Source of the DNA: Agromyces mediolanus
GTDB taxonomy: Bacteria; Actinomycetota; Actinomycetes; Actinomycetales; Microbacteriaceae
Length of the DNA: 64,000 nucleotides
Direction: 5' to 3'
Assembly: GCF_023715325.1 (NCBI RefSeq)
Contig: NZ_JAMBNX010000001.1
Coordinates: 1 to 64,000, forward strand
Shown: positions 31,044 to 39,117 of the stretch, piece after piece
How the letters are laid out: the number at the start of each line of letters is the position of its first letter
How positions within the stretch are numbered: position 1 is the stretch's first letter
Notes under the pieces: generated by a model
Told to the model about the DNA's origin: nothing
What the model saw: the letters and a program-made list of their open reading frames with translations, nothing else
Database searches by the model: none
Made by a program: the position numbers and the translations under genes

Positions 31044-32156
31044 GTGGGCAGCACGCGACGACGGCTCGGCGCCGCCGCGGGTTCGATGCTGCTCGCCGCC
31101 CTCGGATCGCTCGCGCTCGCGACCCCGGCCGGGGCCGCCGGTGCCGCTCCCGCGGGGGCCGGTTCCGGGGACGTCGCGATCCCGTACCTCGGCAGCACCA
31201 CGATCGACGTCGCGGCGCCGTGGCGCATCACCGACTGCGGGGTGCCGTCACAGGCGAGCCCGCTCGTCGTCGGCTGCGACGAGCGCAGCGTCTCCCTCGC
31301 CGCGCCCGAGTACGACCCCGACGCCTCGACCGTCGTCGTGCCGGTCCCGCTCACCGACGGACGCATCACCACGGTCGCCGAGTACCGGGTGAGCCTGGAG
31401 CCGCCCGAGACGCCGAACGTCGACCCGGGGCGGACCGTGCGACCGACGGCCGCGGGCACCGTGCTCCGACTGCCGATCTCGGAGCTCGGCGTCGAGTGCG
31501 CGGTGTGCGACGCGGGCGGGCGCCTCCGTGCCGTCGCCGTGCACCCCGCACAGGCCGGCTCGCTCTGGGCGACCCCGACCCACCTCGTCTTCCGGGCAGC
31601 CGAGGGCTACACGGGCCCGGCCGAGCTCGTCTACCGCTTCGCCGACGACTACGGCGCCTGGTCGCCCGAGGGGGTGCTCCAGGCATCCGTCCTGCGCCCG
31701 CGGGGCGCCCCGCTCGTCACGACCGACGTCGTCGTCGCGCTCGACGAGGGCGGAGCGGCGCTCTCGCTCGACCGGCTCGCGTTCGTGCTCGGCGACGACG
31801 AGCTCGTGCTCGTGGGCTGCGGCACCGCCATCCGCGGGCAGCTCCGCTGCGAGGCCGACGGCACGATCACGTACCAGGGCGACGGCGCGACCGACCAGTT
31901 CGCCGTGCAGCTCGCGAGCGCGGGCGGCGATCAGGCGCTCGCCTCGGTCACGCTCGTCCCGGCGGAGGCGACGACCGGAACGGATGCCGAGGCCGCGACG
32001 TTGCGCCCCGGCACCGCGCCGATCGCGAAGCCGGAGCAGGGCAAGCAGGGCGTCGCGAGCGCGATCGTCCCCCGCCGGCCCGTCGAAGACCACACCGGGG
32101 CGAGCGGACTGCTCGCCCCGCTCCTGGCCACCCTCGACCGTGTGGGGGCCCGATGA
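31044..32156 (+). CDS. Secreted protein with Ig-like/cadherin-like repeats, adjacent to T7SS ATPase
   Basis: A 370-residue protein. The GTG start is chosen because a purine-rich SD (GGAGGGGG) lies just upstream and the product then begins with a classical signal peptide (GSTRRRLGAAAGSMLLAALGSLALATPAGAAGAA). The mature part is all-beta, with three short Cys pairs (ITDCGVP...VGCDE; VECAVCDAG; LVGCGTAIRGQLRCEADG) and patterns such as LWATPTHLVFRAAEGYTGPAELVYRFADDYGAWSPEGVL that resemble Ig/cadherin-like folds of surface proteins. There is no C-terminal anchor. The essC-like gene follows after 22 bp, so the two are likely co-transcribed. A role as a secretion-associated wall factor is inference. 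Confidence 0.72.
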   Translation: MGSTRRRLGAAAGSMLLAALGSLALATPAGAAGAAPAGAGSGDVAIPYLGSTTIDVAAPWRITDCGVPSQASPLVVGCDERSVSLAAPEYDPDASTVVVPVPLTDGRITTVAEYRVSLEPPETPNVDPGRTVRPTAAGTVLRLPISELGVECAVCDAGGRLRAVAVHPAQAGSLWATPTHLVFRAAEGYTGPAELVYRFADDYGAWSPEGVLQASVLRPRGAPLVTTDVVVALDEGGAALSLDRLAFVLGDDELVLVGCGTAIRGQLRCEADGTITYQGDGATDQFAVQLASAGGDQALASVTLVPAEATTGTDAEAATLRPGTAPIAKPEQGKQGVASAIVPRRPVEDHTGASGLLAPLLATLDRVGAR

Positions 32157-32178
32157 CCAGTCGCTGGAGGCGCACGCC

Positions 32179-35100
32179 ATGAGCCTGAGACTCACGATCG
32201 ATCGCACCGCGAGCGCCGACGCCGCGGGCAGTTGGGCGCTCGACGTCGACGAGGCGACCACCGTCGGGGAGGTCGCGGAGTCCCTCGGGCTGCCGAGCGA
32301 GGCGCTCGACCCGCTCGCCGGTGCCGCGGCTCCGCTCGCGGAGAGCACCCTGCTCTCCGGGGCCACCCTGCCCGCGACGGGCGACGGGTCCCTGCAACCG
32401 GGCACGCTCCGGCTCGAGCTCGTCGGCGGCCCCTTCGCGGGCGAGACCGCGGGCGTCGCCCGAGGCGCGGCCGTGACGGTCGGGAGCGCCCCCGGCGCCA
32501 CCCTCGCCATCGCCGACGGCGCGCTGCAGCCCACCCACGCGACGTTCACGATCAGCGACGGCGTCTCGGCCGACGGCCGGCCGGCCCCGCTCGGCGCGAC
32601 CGTCGAGCCCGCGCCGGGCGCCGCCGTCTGGGTGAACGGGCAGCCGATCGAGGGGGCGACGCCCATCGTGCCGGCCGACCTCGTGCAGCTCGGCAGCAGC
32701 GTCGTCCGCCTCGGCATCGCGCCGGCGGCCGACGCCGACCTCACTCGCGACGCCCTCGGCGACCGCGGCTTCAACCGGCCCTCGCGGATCCGGCCCGCCG
32801 CGGAGCAGCCCGTCGTGCCACTCCCCGGCGACCGCCCGGAGGACCCCGACCAGTCGCCCCTGCCCTGGTTGTCGGCGATCATCCCGGTGGTCCTCGGCGT
32901 GACGATGGCCGTCGTCTTCGGCCGTCCGATCATGCTGCTGATGGCCGCGGCGAGCCCGATCATGGTGGTGGGCTCCTTCCTCACCAACCGCAAGCTGGCG
33001 AAGAAGAAGGGCGTGAAGACCGAGCAGCAGTGGATCGAGGAGGTCCGCCTCGCCGAGCGCCGCATCGATGAGCTCGCGAAGCGGCAGCGCATCGAGCGCT
33101 GGTACCGCCTCCCCGACCCGGTCGTCATCCTCGACATCGCGACCCGCCCCCTCTCCCGGCTCTGGGAGCGGCGCCGCAGCGACGTCGACGCGCTCTCGAT
33201 GCGGGTCGGCGTCGCCGAGGTGGCGCTCGACGTGCGCTTCGAGGGCGGCGGCCGTGATCGCGGCGAGGCCCGCCGCGTCGGCGTCTCGCCCGCCCCCGTG
33301 GCCGCGGAGCTCCGCACCGGACCGCTCGGCATCGCCGGGCCGCAGGACGCGGTGCGCTCGGTCGCCCGCTCCGTGGTGGCGAGCTGGGTGACCCTCCGTT
33401 CGCCCCGCGACGCCGAGCTCGTCGTCGTCTGCCCCGACGACGCCGCCCCCGACTGGTCGTGGGTGCAGTGGCTCCCGCACGCCGCCGGTGGCGGGGCCGC
33501 GGCCGCGATCGGCAACACCGACGACACGCGGCGCGAGCGCGTGCGCGAGCTGGGGGTCATGCTCGAGCAGCGGATGCGGCTGTCCGGGCAGCGCGGCGCC
33601 GAGCCGCCGAGCGATGTGCTCGTCGTCGTCGACGGGGCGCGCGAGTACCGCATGCTCCCCGGCATGGTGCCGCTCCTCGAGCACGGTGCCGCGCACGGCA
33701 TCCACGTCGTCGCCCTCGACTCCGAACGGGCCCGGCTGCCCGAGGAGGCGAAGAGCGTCGTCGCGATCGACCACGGCGACCCGGCGATGGCGCGCGTCGA
33801 GACGGGCGCCGAGTACTGGCCGATCGTGCTCGTCGACGGGCTGTCGACCGCGCAGTGCGAGCGGCTGGCGCGCAGCCTGTGCTCGCTGCGGCACGTGAGC
33901 GGCGTGGGCGACGACGCCATGCTGCCGACCGCCGTGCGGTTCGCCGAGCTCATGAAGCTCGATCTCGACGACCCCGAGCCGCTCGTGCGCCGCTGGTCGA
34001 CCCACCCCCGCAACACCTTCGTCGTCGTGGGCGCGACCGGCGAGGGGGAGTTCGCGATCGACATCTCCCGCGACGGCCCCCATGCACTCGTCGCCGGCAC
34101 CACGGGCTCCGGCAAGTCGGAGTTCCTGCAGGCGCTCGTCGTGAGCCTCGCGATGGCGAACCGGCCGGACGCCCTGAACTTCGTGCTGGTCGACTACAAG
34201 GGCGGCTCCGCCTTCGCCGACTGCGAGCGGCTGCCGCACACCGTCGGCATGGTGACGAACCTCGACGCCCGCGAGACGGAGCGCGCGCTCGCCTCCCTCG
34301 ACGCCGAGCTCAAGCGCCGCGAGAAGGTGCTCCGCGACATGAGCGCGAAAGACGTGGACTCCGCATGGGCGAAGGACGCCGACACGGCCGCCCGCCGCGG
34401 ACTCGCCCGGCTCATGATCGTCATCGACGAGTTCGCGGAGCTCCGCACCGAGCTGCCGGAGTTCATCGACGGCCTCGTCCGCATCGCCCGCGTCGGCCGC
34501 TCGCTCGGCGTGAACCTCGTGCTGGCGACGCAGCGGCCCTCGGGCGTCGTCACGCCCGAGATGCAGTCGAACATCAACCTGCGCGTCGCGCTCCGGGTCA
34601 CCGACCGCGCGGACTCGGCCGACATCCTCGGTTCGGGCGAGGCGGCGCTGATCAGCGCCTCGACGCCGGGTCGCGGCTACGTGCGCACGGGGCCCGCGTC
34701 GGCCCCGGCGCCGTTCCAGACGGCCCGCGTCGCCGGCATCCGGCCCGGTGTGCAGCGCCAGGTGAAGGTGCTGCCGCGCAAGGCGCCGCTCGAGTGGGAC
34801 GAGCTCGGCTACCCGGTCCGCTATCCGAAGCCGGTCTCGACGCAGGCGCAGAACACCGACCACGACGACACCGACCTGCGCGCGATCGTGAACCTCATCA
34901 CGGCGGCGACCGTGCAGCTCGGCGTGCCGAAGAACCCCTCGCCGTGGCTCATGCCGCTGCCCGCGGTGCTGCCGCTCGAGAAGTTCCAGGACGAGGCGAT
35001 CCCCGAGCAGTCGATCGTCCTCGGGCTCGAGGACGTGCCCGGCGAGCAGTCGCAGCGCAGCCTCACCTGGCGCGTCGACGAGGGCTCGCACGTGCTCTTC

Positions 35101-36510
35101 CTCGGCGGCGCCATGTCGGGCCGCACGACGGCGCTGCGCACCATGCTCGGTCAGCTGGTGCAGGAGTTCTCGCCCGCCGACCTGCACCTCTACGTCATCG
35201 ATTTCGGCAACGGCGCGCTGCTGCCGCTCGTCGACGCCCCGCACACGGGTGCCGTCGTCACGCAGCTCGACGCCGACCGGCTGCCCCGGCTCGTCCAGCG
35301 ACTGCTCGAGGAGCTCGGCCGCCGGCAGGCCGTGCTCTCCGCGGCCGGCGTCGGGCACATCTCGGAGCAGCGGGCGCAGTCGACGCCGGAGACCCGGCTG
35401 CCCTACGCGGTGATCGCGGTCGACGGGTGGGAGCGGATGCTCTCCACGATGAACCCCGACCAGCTCGTGACCTTCCGCGACCAGTTCATGCGGGTGCTCC
35501 GCGAGGGCCCGGCGGTCGGGGTGCGGGTGCTGCTCACGGGCGACCGGGGCATCACCGGCGACAAGGTGATCGCCTTCATCGACGAGCAGTACGTGCTGCC
35601 GATGCGCGACATCGCCGACTACCGCACCGCCGGCATCCTCGCCCGCGACATCCCGCTCGACCTGGCCCCCGGCCGGGTGCTCTTCGGCGCCGCCGGTGCG
35701 GAGGCGCAGCTCGCGGTGCTGAGCCGCGACACGAGCGGCGAGGCGCAGACCACGGCGCTCCGCCGCATCGTCGAGCAGGTGCGCGACCACTACGACCAAT
35801 TCCCGCAGCTGCAGGCCCTGCCGTCGCCGTTCCGCGTCGACCCGCTGCCGGGGCACTACGCGCTCACCGCGGCGTACGAGCTGCCGCTCGGCGACTCGGG
35901 CCCGGCCGAGGGGCCCGTGGTCGCGGTCGGCGGCGACCAGCTGTCGCGGTTCACGCTCGACTGGCCGGCCGACGGCGGCTTCCTCGTCACCGGCCCGCGC
36001 AAGTCGGGCCGCTCCTCGGCGCTCGCGGCGATCGTGCATCAGCTCGCCTGGCGGAAGACCCCGCTCGTCGTGGTCTCGAGCCGGGAGTCGATCCTCACCG
36101 AGGTGGCCGGAGCGCACAGCATCCCGGTGGTGCCGGGCGGCGACCTCACCCCGGCGGAGCTCGACCCCATCCTCGATGCGGCGGGCGAGCATGTGACCGT
36201 CGTCGTCGACGACGCGGAGCAGTACAAGAACGCGCCGCTGGAGCACGCGCTCACCGGGGCGAAGCACCGGGCGACCTTCATCGTCGCGGCCGACTCCGAG
36301 TCGCTCTCGACGCTGTTCGGCGGCCCGGTGGTCGAGGCGAAGCGTTCGCGCCGCGCTCTGCTGCTGCGCCCGGAGTCGACGATCATGGGCACGCAGGCGA
36401 TCGGCACGCCGGTGCCGAAGTTCATGCTGGGCCGGGGCACCCCCGGTACGGCGGTGCTGACGACCCCCGCCGGCTGGCTGCCGGTGCGGGTGCCGGACAT
36501 TCGGCAGTAG
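32179..36510 (+). CDS. EssC-like FtsK/SpoIIIE ATPase of a type VII secretion system
   Basis: A 1443-residue motor. Residues about 75-190 form an FHA-like domain (GTLRLELVGGPFAGE...PTHATFTI...VWVNGQPI). Residues about 228-275 hold two transmembrane helices (LPWLSAIIPVVLGVTMAVVF; PIMLLMAAASPIMVVGSFL). Three FtsK/SpoIIIE ATPase modules follow. The first has an intact Walker A GTTGSGKS (640-647) and Walker B LMIVIDEFAELR (745-756), with LATQRPSGVVTPEMQSNINLR. The second (GGAMSGRTT, 976-984) and third (GPRKSGRSS, 1272-1280) have Arg in place of the Walker A Lys. N-terminal FHA plus fused ATPases is the EssC plan of Firmicutes, not the split EccC of mycobacteria. It drives export of the WXG100 proteins and toxin encoded nearby. 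The SD is CTGGAGG before the ATG. Confidence 0.9.
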   Translation: MSLRLTIDRTASADAAGSWALDVDEATTVGEVAESLGLPSEALDPLAGAAAPLAESTLLSGATLPATGDGSLQPGTLRLELVGGPFAGETAGVARGAAVTVGSAPGATLAIADGALQPTHATFTISDGVSADGRPAPLGATVEPAPGAAVWVNGQPIEGATPIVPADLVQLGSSVVRLGIAPAADADLTRDALGDRGFNRPSRIRPAAEQPVVPLPGDRPEDPDQSPLPWLSAIIPVVLGVTMAVVFGRPIMLLMAAASPIMVVGSFLTNRKLAKKKGVKTEQQWIEEVRLAERRIDELAKRQRIERWYRLPDPVVILDIATRPLSRLWERRRSDVDALSMRVGVAEVALDVRFEGGGRDRGEARRVGVSPAPVAAELRTGPLGIAGPQDAVRSVARSVVASWVTLRSPRDAELVVVCPDDAAPDWSWVQWLPHAAGGGAAAAIGNTDDTRRERVRELGVMLEQRMRLSGQRGAEPPSDVLVVVDGAREYRMLPGMVPLLEHGAAHGIHVVALDSERARLPEEAKSVVAIDHGDPAMARVETGAEYWPIVLVDGLSTAQCERLARSLCSLRHVSGVGDDAMLPTAVRFAELMKLDLDDPEPLVRRWSTHPRNTFVVVGATGEGEFAIDISRDGPHALVAGTTGSGKSEFLQALVVSLAMANRPDALNFVLVDYKGGSAFADCERLPHTVGMVTNLDARETERALASLDAELKRREKVLRDMSAKDVDSAWAKDADTAARRGLARLMIVIDEFAELRTELPEFIDGLVRIARVGRSLGVNLVLATQRPSGVVTPEMQSNINLRVALRVTDRADSADILGSGEAALISASTPGRGYVRTGPASAPAPFQTARVAGIRPGVQRQVKVLPRKAPLEWDELGYPVRYPKPVSTQAQNTDHDDTDLRAIVNLITAATVQLGVPKNPSPWLMPLPAVLPLEKFQDEAIPEQSIVLGLEDVPGEQSQRSLTWRVDEGSHVLFLGGAMSGRTTALRTMLGQLVQEFSPADLHLYVIDFGNGALLPLVDAPHTGAVVTQLDADRLPRLVQRLLEELGRRQAVLSAAGVGHISEQRAQSTPETRLPYAVIAVDGWERMLSTMNPDQLVTFRDQFMRVLREGPAVGVRVLLTGDRGITGDKVIAFIDEQYVLPMRDIADYRTAGILARDIPLDLAPGRVLFGAAGAEAQLAVLSRDTSGEAQTTALRRIVEQVRDHYDQFPQLQALPSPFRVDPLPGHYALTAAYELPLGDSGPAEGPVVAVGGDQLSRFTLDWPADGGFLVTGPRKSGRSSALAAIVHQLAWRKTPLVVVSSRESILTEVAGAHSIPVVPGGDLTPAELDPILDAAGEHVTVVVDDAEQYKNAPLEHALTGAKHRATFIVAADSESLSTLFGGPVVEAKRSRRALLLRPESTIMGTQAIGTPVPKFMLGRGTPGTAVLTTPAGWLPVRVPDIRQ

Positions 36511-36527
36511 GCGCCCTCCGGCGCACG

Positions 36528-36533
36528 TAGACT
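36528..36533 (+). promoter_or_regulatory. -10 box for the FHA protein gene
   Basis: TAGACT lies 17 nt after the essC-like stop and 57 nt before the GTG at 36591, preceded by a small hairpin, GCGCC/GGCGC (36511-36524). The FHA gene can thus be transcribed independently of essC. Confidence 0.45.
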
Positions 36534-36590
36534 GGCCGGGCTGGACCCGGGGGAATCGGGCCCGAGCCCGTCGAGAAGGGGATGATCCGA

Positions 36591-37199
36591 GTGGCCTCTG
36601 CCCGCTGCGCGTACTGCGATGCGACGCTGGAGCCGAACAGCATGTACTGCCTCTCGTGCGGTCAGCTGATCCCTCAGGCTCAGAGCGCGCCGCCCGTGCC
36701 CGCGCCGTTCGCCGGTGCGAAGCCGGCCCCGAGCGCCACCCCGGTCGCGCAGGCGCCCGTGCAGGCGGCACCCGTCGAGCCGGTGCCGCTGCCGCGTTCG
36801 CTGCCGTGGCAGCAGACCCCGCGCGTCGAGACGATGCCGGCGCCGCCCACCGCGGCCCCGGCCGCCGTCGAGCGCGTCGAACTGCTGTTCTCCACGGGGC
36901 AGCGCGTCGTCGTGGAGGGTGCGGCCGTCGTCGGCCGCAAGCCGGCCGACACAGCGCTCGCGATGGGCGCGCGCGCCGTCGAGGTGCTCGACGACACGCG
37001 CTCGGTCTCACGGGTGCATCTGTTCCTCGAGGTCGCGGGCGGCGGCATCACGGTCGGCGACGCCGGCTCGGCGAACGGCTCGCGCCTCGAACGGGGCGGC
37101 CGTGAGATCGAGCTCGAGAGCGCCGGCACCCGGGTGCCCGCCGCCGTGGGCGACACGGTCTGGCTCGGCGACCTCAGTTTCGTCATCCAGGCGGCGTAG
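36591..37199 (+). CDS. Zinc-ribbon and FHA domain protein, T7SS-associated
   Basis: A 202-residue protein. The N-terminal zinc ribbon has CAYC (Cys6, Cys9) and CLSC (Cys20, Cys23). A Pro/Ala linker follows, then a C-terminal FHA domain (VERVELLFSTGQRVVVEGAAVVGRKPADTA...DDTRSVSRVHLFLEVAGGGITVGDAGSANGSRLERGG). The Arg and SxxH of RSVSRVH and NGS are the phosphothreonine-binding residues. I prefer the GTG at 36591 (AAGGGG 9 nt upstream) over the ATG at 36582, which is too close to that SD. It probably reads threonine phosphorylation and links it to the secretion motor next door, which also carries an FHA-like domain. Confidence 0.85.
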   Translation: MASARCAYCDATLEPNSMYCLSCGQLIPQAQSAPPVPAPFAGAKPAPSATPVAQAPVQAAPVEPVPLPRSLPWQQTPRVETMPAPPTAAPAAVERVELLFSTGQRVVVEGAAVVGRKPADTALAMGARAVEVLDDTRSVSRVHLFLEVAGGGITVGDAGSANGSRLERGGREIELESAGTRVPAAVGDTVWLGDLSFVIQAA

Positions 37200-37223
37200 C
37201 GCCAGCTCAGCCCGCCTCGGCGG

Positions 37224-37967
37224 TCAGCCCGCTTCGGCGCTCGGCCACGCGGGGTCGAGCAGCGGGCCCTTCCACGCGGTGAACGGCAGCGCCTGTTCGA
37301 AGAGCGCGTGCGGGATGCCTCGGGCGGATGCCTCGGCGAGCAGCAGCTGCACCGCGGTCGCGGCGACCTCGTCGGCGAGCACGGCGTCCAGCAGCACCGG
37401 CACGAGCCCGCGCCTCGCGCCGTCGGGCCAGCGGCCGTAGAGGCCGATGCGGGAGGCGGCGCCCCGATCGCTCATGTGGCGGCGCAGCGCCTCGCCGTCG
37501 CGCACGCCGAGCTCGCACAGCACCGTCCCGTTCCCGGCCTTCAGGGCGAGCCCTCCGGCCTGGCCGAAGATCGGCACGGCCCGGAGTCTCGCCGTGCGGG
37601 GCCGGTCGTTCAGCACGCCGATGAAGGCGAGCTCGGACCAGGGGATCTCGGGCAGTCCGCCGGTCGCGACGCCCGTGCCGGTCACCACGAGCACCGGCCA
37701 GCCGGGCGCGAGCACCAGCCGGAGCATCCGCCCCCGGAACACGCTCGTGACGAGCAGGCCGCAGGCCGTGAGCCCGAAGACCACGACGAGCCCGATCGTG
37801 AACCAACTGCCGAAGCCGGTCACGACGAGCGCCACCACGCCCGCGGCGGCGAGCGCCACGAGGGTGGCGCCCGTGACGATGAATCCGCGGTTCCAGCGCG
37901 GCACGGACGCCGCCTTCGCGGGATCCGGCCAGGCGACGAACCGGGCCGGGCCGACCGGGACGTCCAT
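37224..37967 (-). CDS. Membrane protein of unknown function in T7SS locus
   Basis: A 247-residue protein with two N-terminal transmembrane helices (GFIVTGATLVALAAAGVVALVVTGF; FTIGLVVVFGLTACGLLVTSVF) followed by a cytoplasmic domain (RMLRLVLAPGWPVLVVTGTGVATGGLPEIPWSELAFIGVLNDRPRTARLRAVPIFG...). The two-helix-then-beta arrangement resembles bacterial PH-like (YdbS/YetF-type) membrane proteins. Its ATG shares one base with the stop of the upstream gene (TGATG), so the pair is coupled. It is transcribed away from the WXG100 genes. Confidence 0.65.
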   Translation of the reverse strand: MDVPVGPARFVAWPDPAKAASVPRWNRGFIVTGATLVALAAAGVVALVVTGFGSWFTIGLVVVFGLTACGLLVTSVFRGRMLRLVLAPGWPVLVVTGTGVATGGLPEIPWSELAFIGVLNDRPRTARLRAVPIFGQAGGLALKAGNGTVLCELGVRDGEALRRHMSDRGAASRIGLYGRWPDGARRGLVPVLLDAVLADEVAATAVQLLLAEASARGIPHALFEQALPFTAWKGPLLDPAWPSAEAG

Positions 37968-38584
37968 CAGCCGCGGAGGAACGGGTCGACGACACCGGAC
38001 GCCGAGGGGCGCACGAGGTCGCCCGTGCCGAGCCGCTTCAGCTGCACGTACGCGCGGTCGTGCAGCGTGATGAGCGGCAGCCCCCTCGCCCCGGGCTCCT
38101 TGCCGAGCCGCACCGTGACGTACGCCGTGCGGTCGGGCACGGCGAGGTAGATCGAGAGGCGGATGTCGCCCTTCTTGTGATTCGGCACCGGCAGGTACAC
38201 GGCCGGATCGCCGGTCGCGAAGCGGGCGTGCAGCGCCTCCGCCTCCGCCTGGCCGCCGGTGGCGAGGAAGTGCCGGCCCGACAGCGCCGTGCCGGTGTCG
38301 ACGCGGACCCAGCGGTGCGAGCCGCCGATCGCGAACCAGGCGAACAGCACCGCGAAGAACGCCGACACGACGACGAGGGTCGGCGCGACGACGCCGCGCA
38401 GGCCCGAGCGCCGGCCGGTCATCTCGCTCGCGTCGTCACGGATGGCGCCGAAGTTCACGAGCACGAGCACCAGCGCGACGAGGGCGACGGCGGCGAGCAC
38501 CGAGAACACGACGGTCCGTGTCGTCGAACGGGCGTATCGGAACGACTCCGGCAGGGCGGCGAGGGTGGCGTCGGAGGGGCGCAC
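37967..38584 (-). CDS. Membrane protein of unknown function, divergent from WXG100 operon
   Basis: A 205-residue protein with two transmembrane helices (TTRTVVFSVLAAVALVALVLVLVNF; VVAPTLVVVSAFFAVLFAWFAIGG) and a following domain (WVRVDTGTALSGRHFLATGGQAEAEALHARFATGDPAVYLPVPNHKKGDIRLSIYLAVPDRTAYVTVRLGKE). The GTG start at 38584 is chosen because AAAGG lies 7 nt upstream, and a TACAGT -10 (38627-38622, minus strand) lies beyond it. It has no recognised family. The shared divergent promoter region with esxA-like 38760 suggests co-regulation with the secretion substrates. Confidence 0.62.
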   Translation of the reverse strand: MRPSDATLAALPESFRYARSTTRTVVFSVLAAVALVALVLVLVNFGAIRDDASEMTGRRSGLRGVVAPTLVVVSAFFAVLFAWFAIGGSHRWVRVDTGTALSGRHFLATGGQAEAEALHARFATGDPAVYLPVPNHKKGDIRLSIYLAVPDRTAYVTVRLGKEPGARGLPLITLHDRAYVQLKRLGTGDLVRPSASGVVDPFLRG

Positions 38585-38621
38585 GGCGGGGCCTTTCGCG
38601 AGGAGAACAGCGGCGAGAACG

Positions 38622-38627
38622 ACTGTA
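38622..38627 (-). promoter_or_regulatory. Minus-strand -10 box of the divergent T7SS promoter region
   Basis: TACAGT read on the minus strand, about 38 nt before the GTG at 38584. It lies 24 bp from the GGGGAG palindrome at 38651, so one factor could serve both directions. Confidence 0.45.
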
Positions 38628-38650
38628 CCCAGTCCGGGGGAGCGGTGGAC

Positions 38651-38694
38651 GGGGAGTTCTCCCCATCGGAATCCGCGCCGACTCCGGGTAACGT
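38651..38694 (+). promoter_or_regulatory. WXG100 operon promoter with GGGGAG-TT-CTCCCC operator
   Basis: The palindrome GGGGAG-TT-CTCCCC occupies 38651-38664. A -10 TAACGT lies at 38689-38694, 24 bp after the palindrome. No clear -35 hexamer is present at 38666-38671, as expected of an activator-dependent promoter. The same palindrome recurs at 47768-47781 with 23 bp to a TAGACT box. The transcript leader to 38760 ends in a strong GGAGGA SD. Confidence 0.6.
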
Positions 38695-38759
38695 GAGGCA
38701 CGCGCCGGGAACGGACATCCCCGTCCGGCCCCCGACACCAGCCAAATCTGGAGGAAACC

Positions 38760-39053
38760 ATGGCGGAGATCCGCGTCACTTCCGACTCCCTCGCCGGGGT
38801 CGCCGGTCAGCTCTCGAGCGGCTCGCAGTCGATCGAGTCGCAGCTGTCCAACCTGAAGTCCCTCGTCGAGGGGCTCATCTCGGGCGACTGGTCGGGCACC
38901 GCGTCGCAGAGCTTCAACGAGCTGTACTCGCAGTGGGACCAGGCCGGTCTCCAGCTGAAGGAGTCGCTGCAGGGCATCAGCGATCTGCTGAACCAGGCCG
39001 CGCTGTCCTACGAGGACAGCGAGAACGCCATCGCCGGCACGTTCAACGGCTGA
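38760..39053 (+). CDS. WXG100 family type VII secretion substrate (EsxA-like)
   Basis: A 97-residue helical-hairpin protein. The turn is WSG at residues 44-46, and the C-terminal export signal YxxxE is Tyr84-Glu88 (YEDSE), both at canonical positions. It starts MAEIRVTSDSLAGVAGQLSSGSQSIE, typical of the family, behind a strong GGAGGAAACC SD. It is expected to form a four-helix dimer with itself or a neighbour and be exported by the EssC-like motor. The strong hairpin just downstream probably keeps its expression above that of the rest of the operon. Confidence 0.95.
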   Translation: MAEIRVTSDSLAGVAGQLSSGSQSIESQLSNLKSLVEGLISGDWSGTASQSFNELYSQWDQAGLQLKESLQGISDLLNQAALSYEDSENAIAGTFNG

Positions 39054-39067
39054 CATCCGTCGCTGAC

Positions 39068-39095
39068 GGCTCCGCGGGCACCCGCCCGCGGAGCC
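39068..39095 (+). terminator. Intra-operon hairpin after esxA-like gene (attenuator)
   Basis: A perfect 12-bp stem: GGCTCCGCGGGC (39068-39079) with GCCCGCGGAGCC (39084-39095), ACCC loop. It lies 14 nt after the esxA-like stop and 22 nt before the next gene's start, with no obvious new promoter. Partial termination, or a 3' stabiliser, would give excess WXG100 over toxin. Confidence 0.75.
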
Positions 39096-39117
39096 AATCC
39101 GGTCGGGAGGGAACCAG

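Noticed and set aside
32153-32182. Nine-codon ORF (MTSRWRRTP) between the secreted protein and EssC-like genes
   Set aside because: It overlaps both neighbours and lies on the SD of the EssC-like gene. More likely a by-product, though a coupling mini-ORF cannot be excluded.
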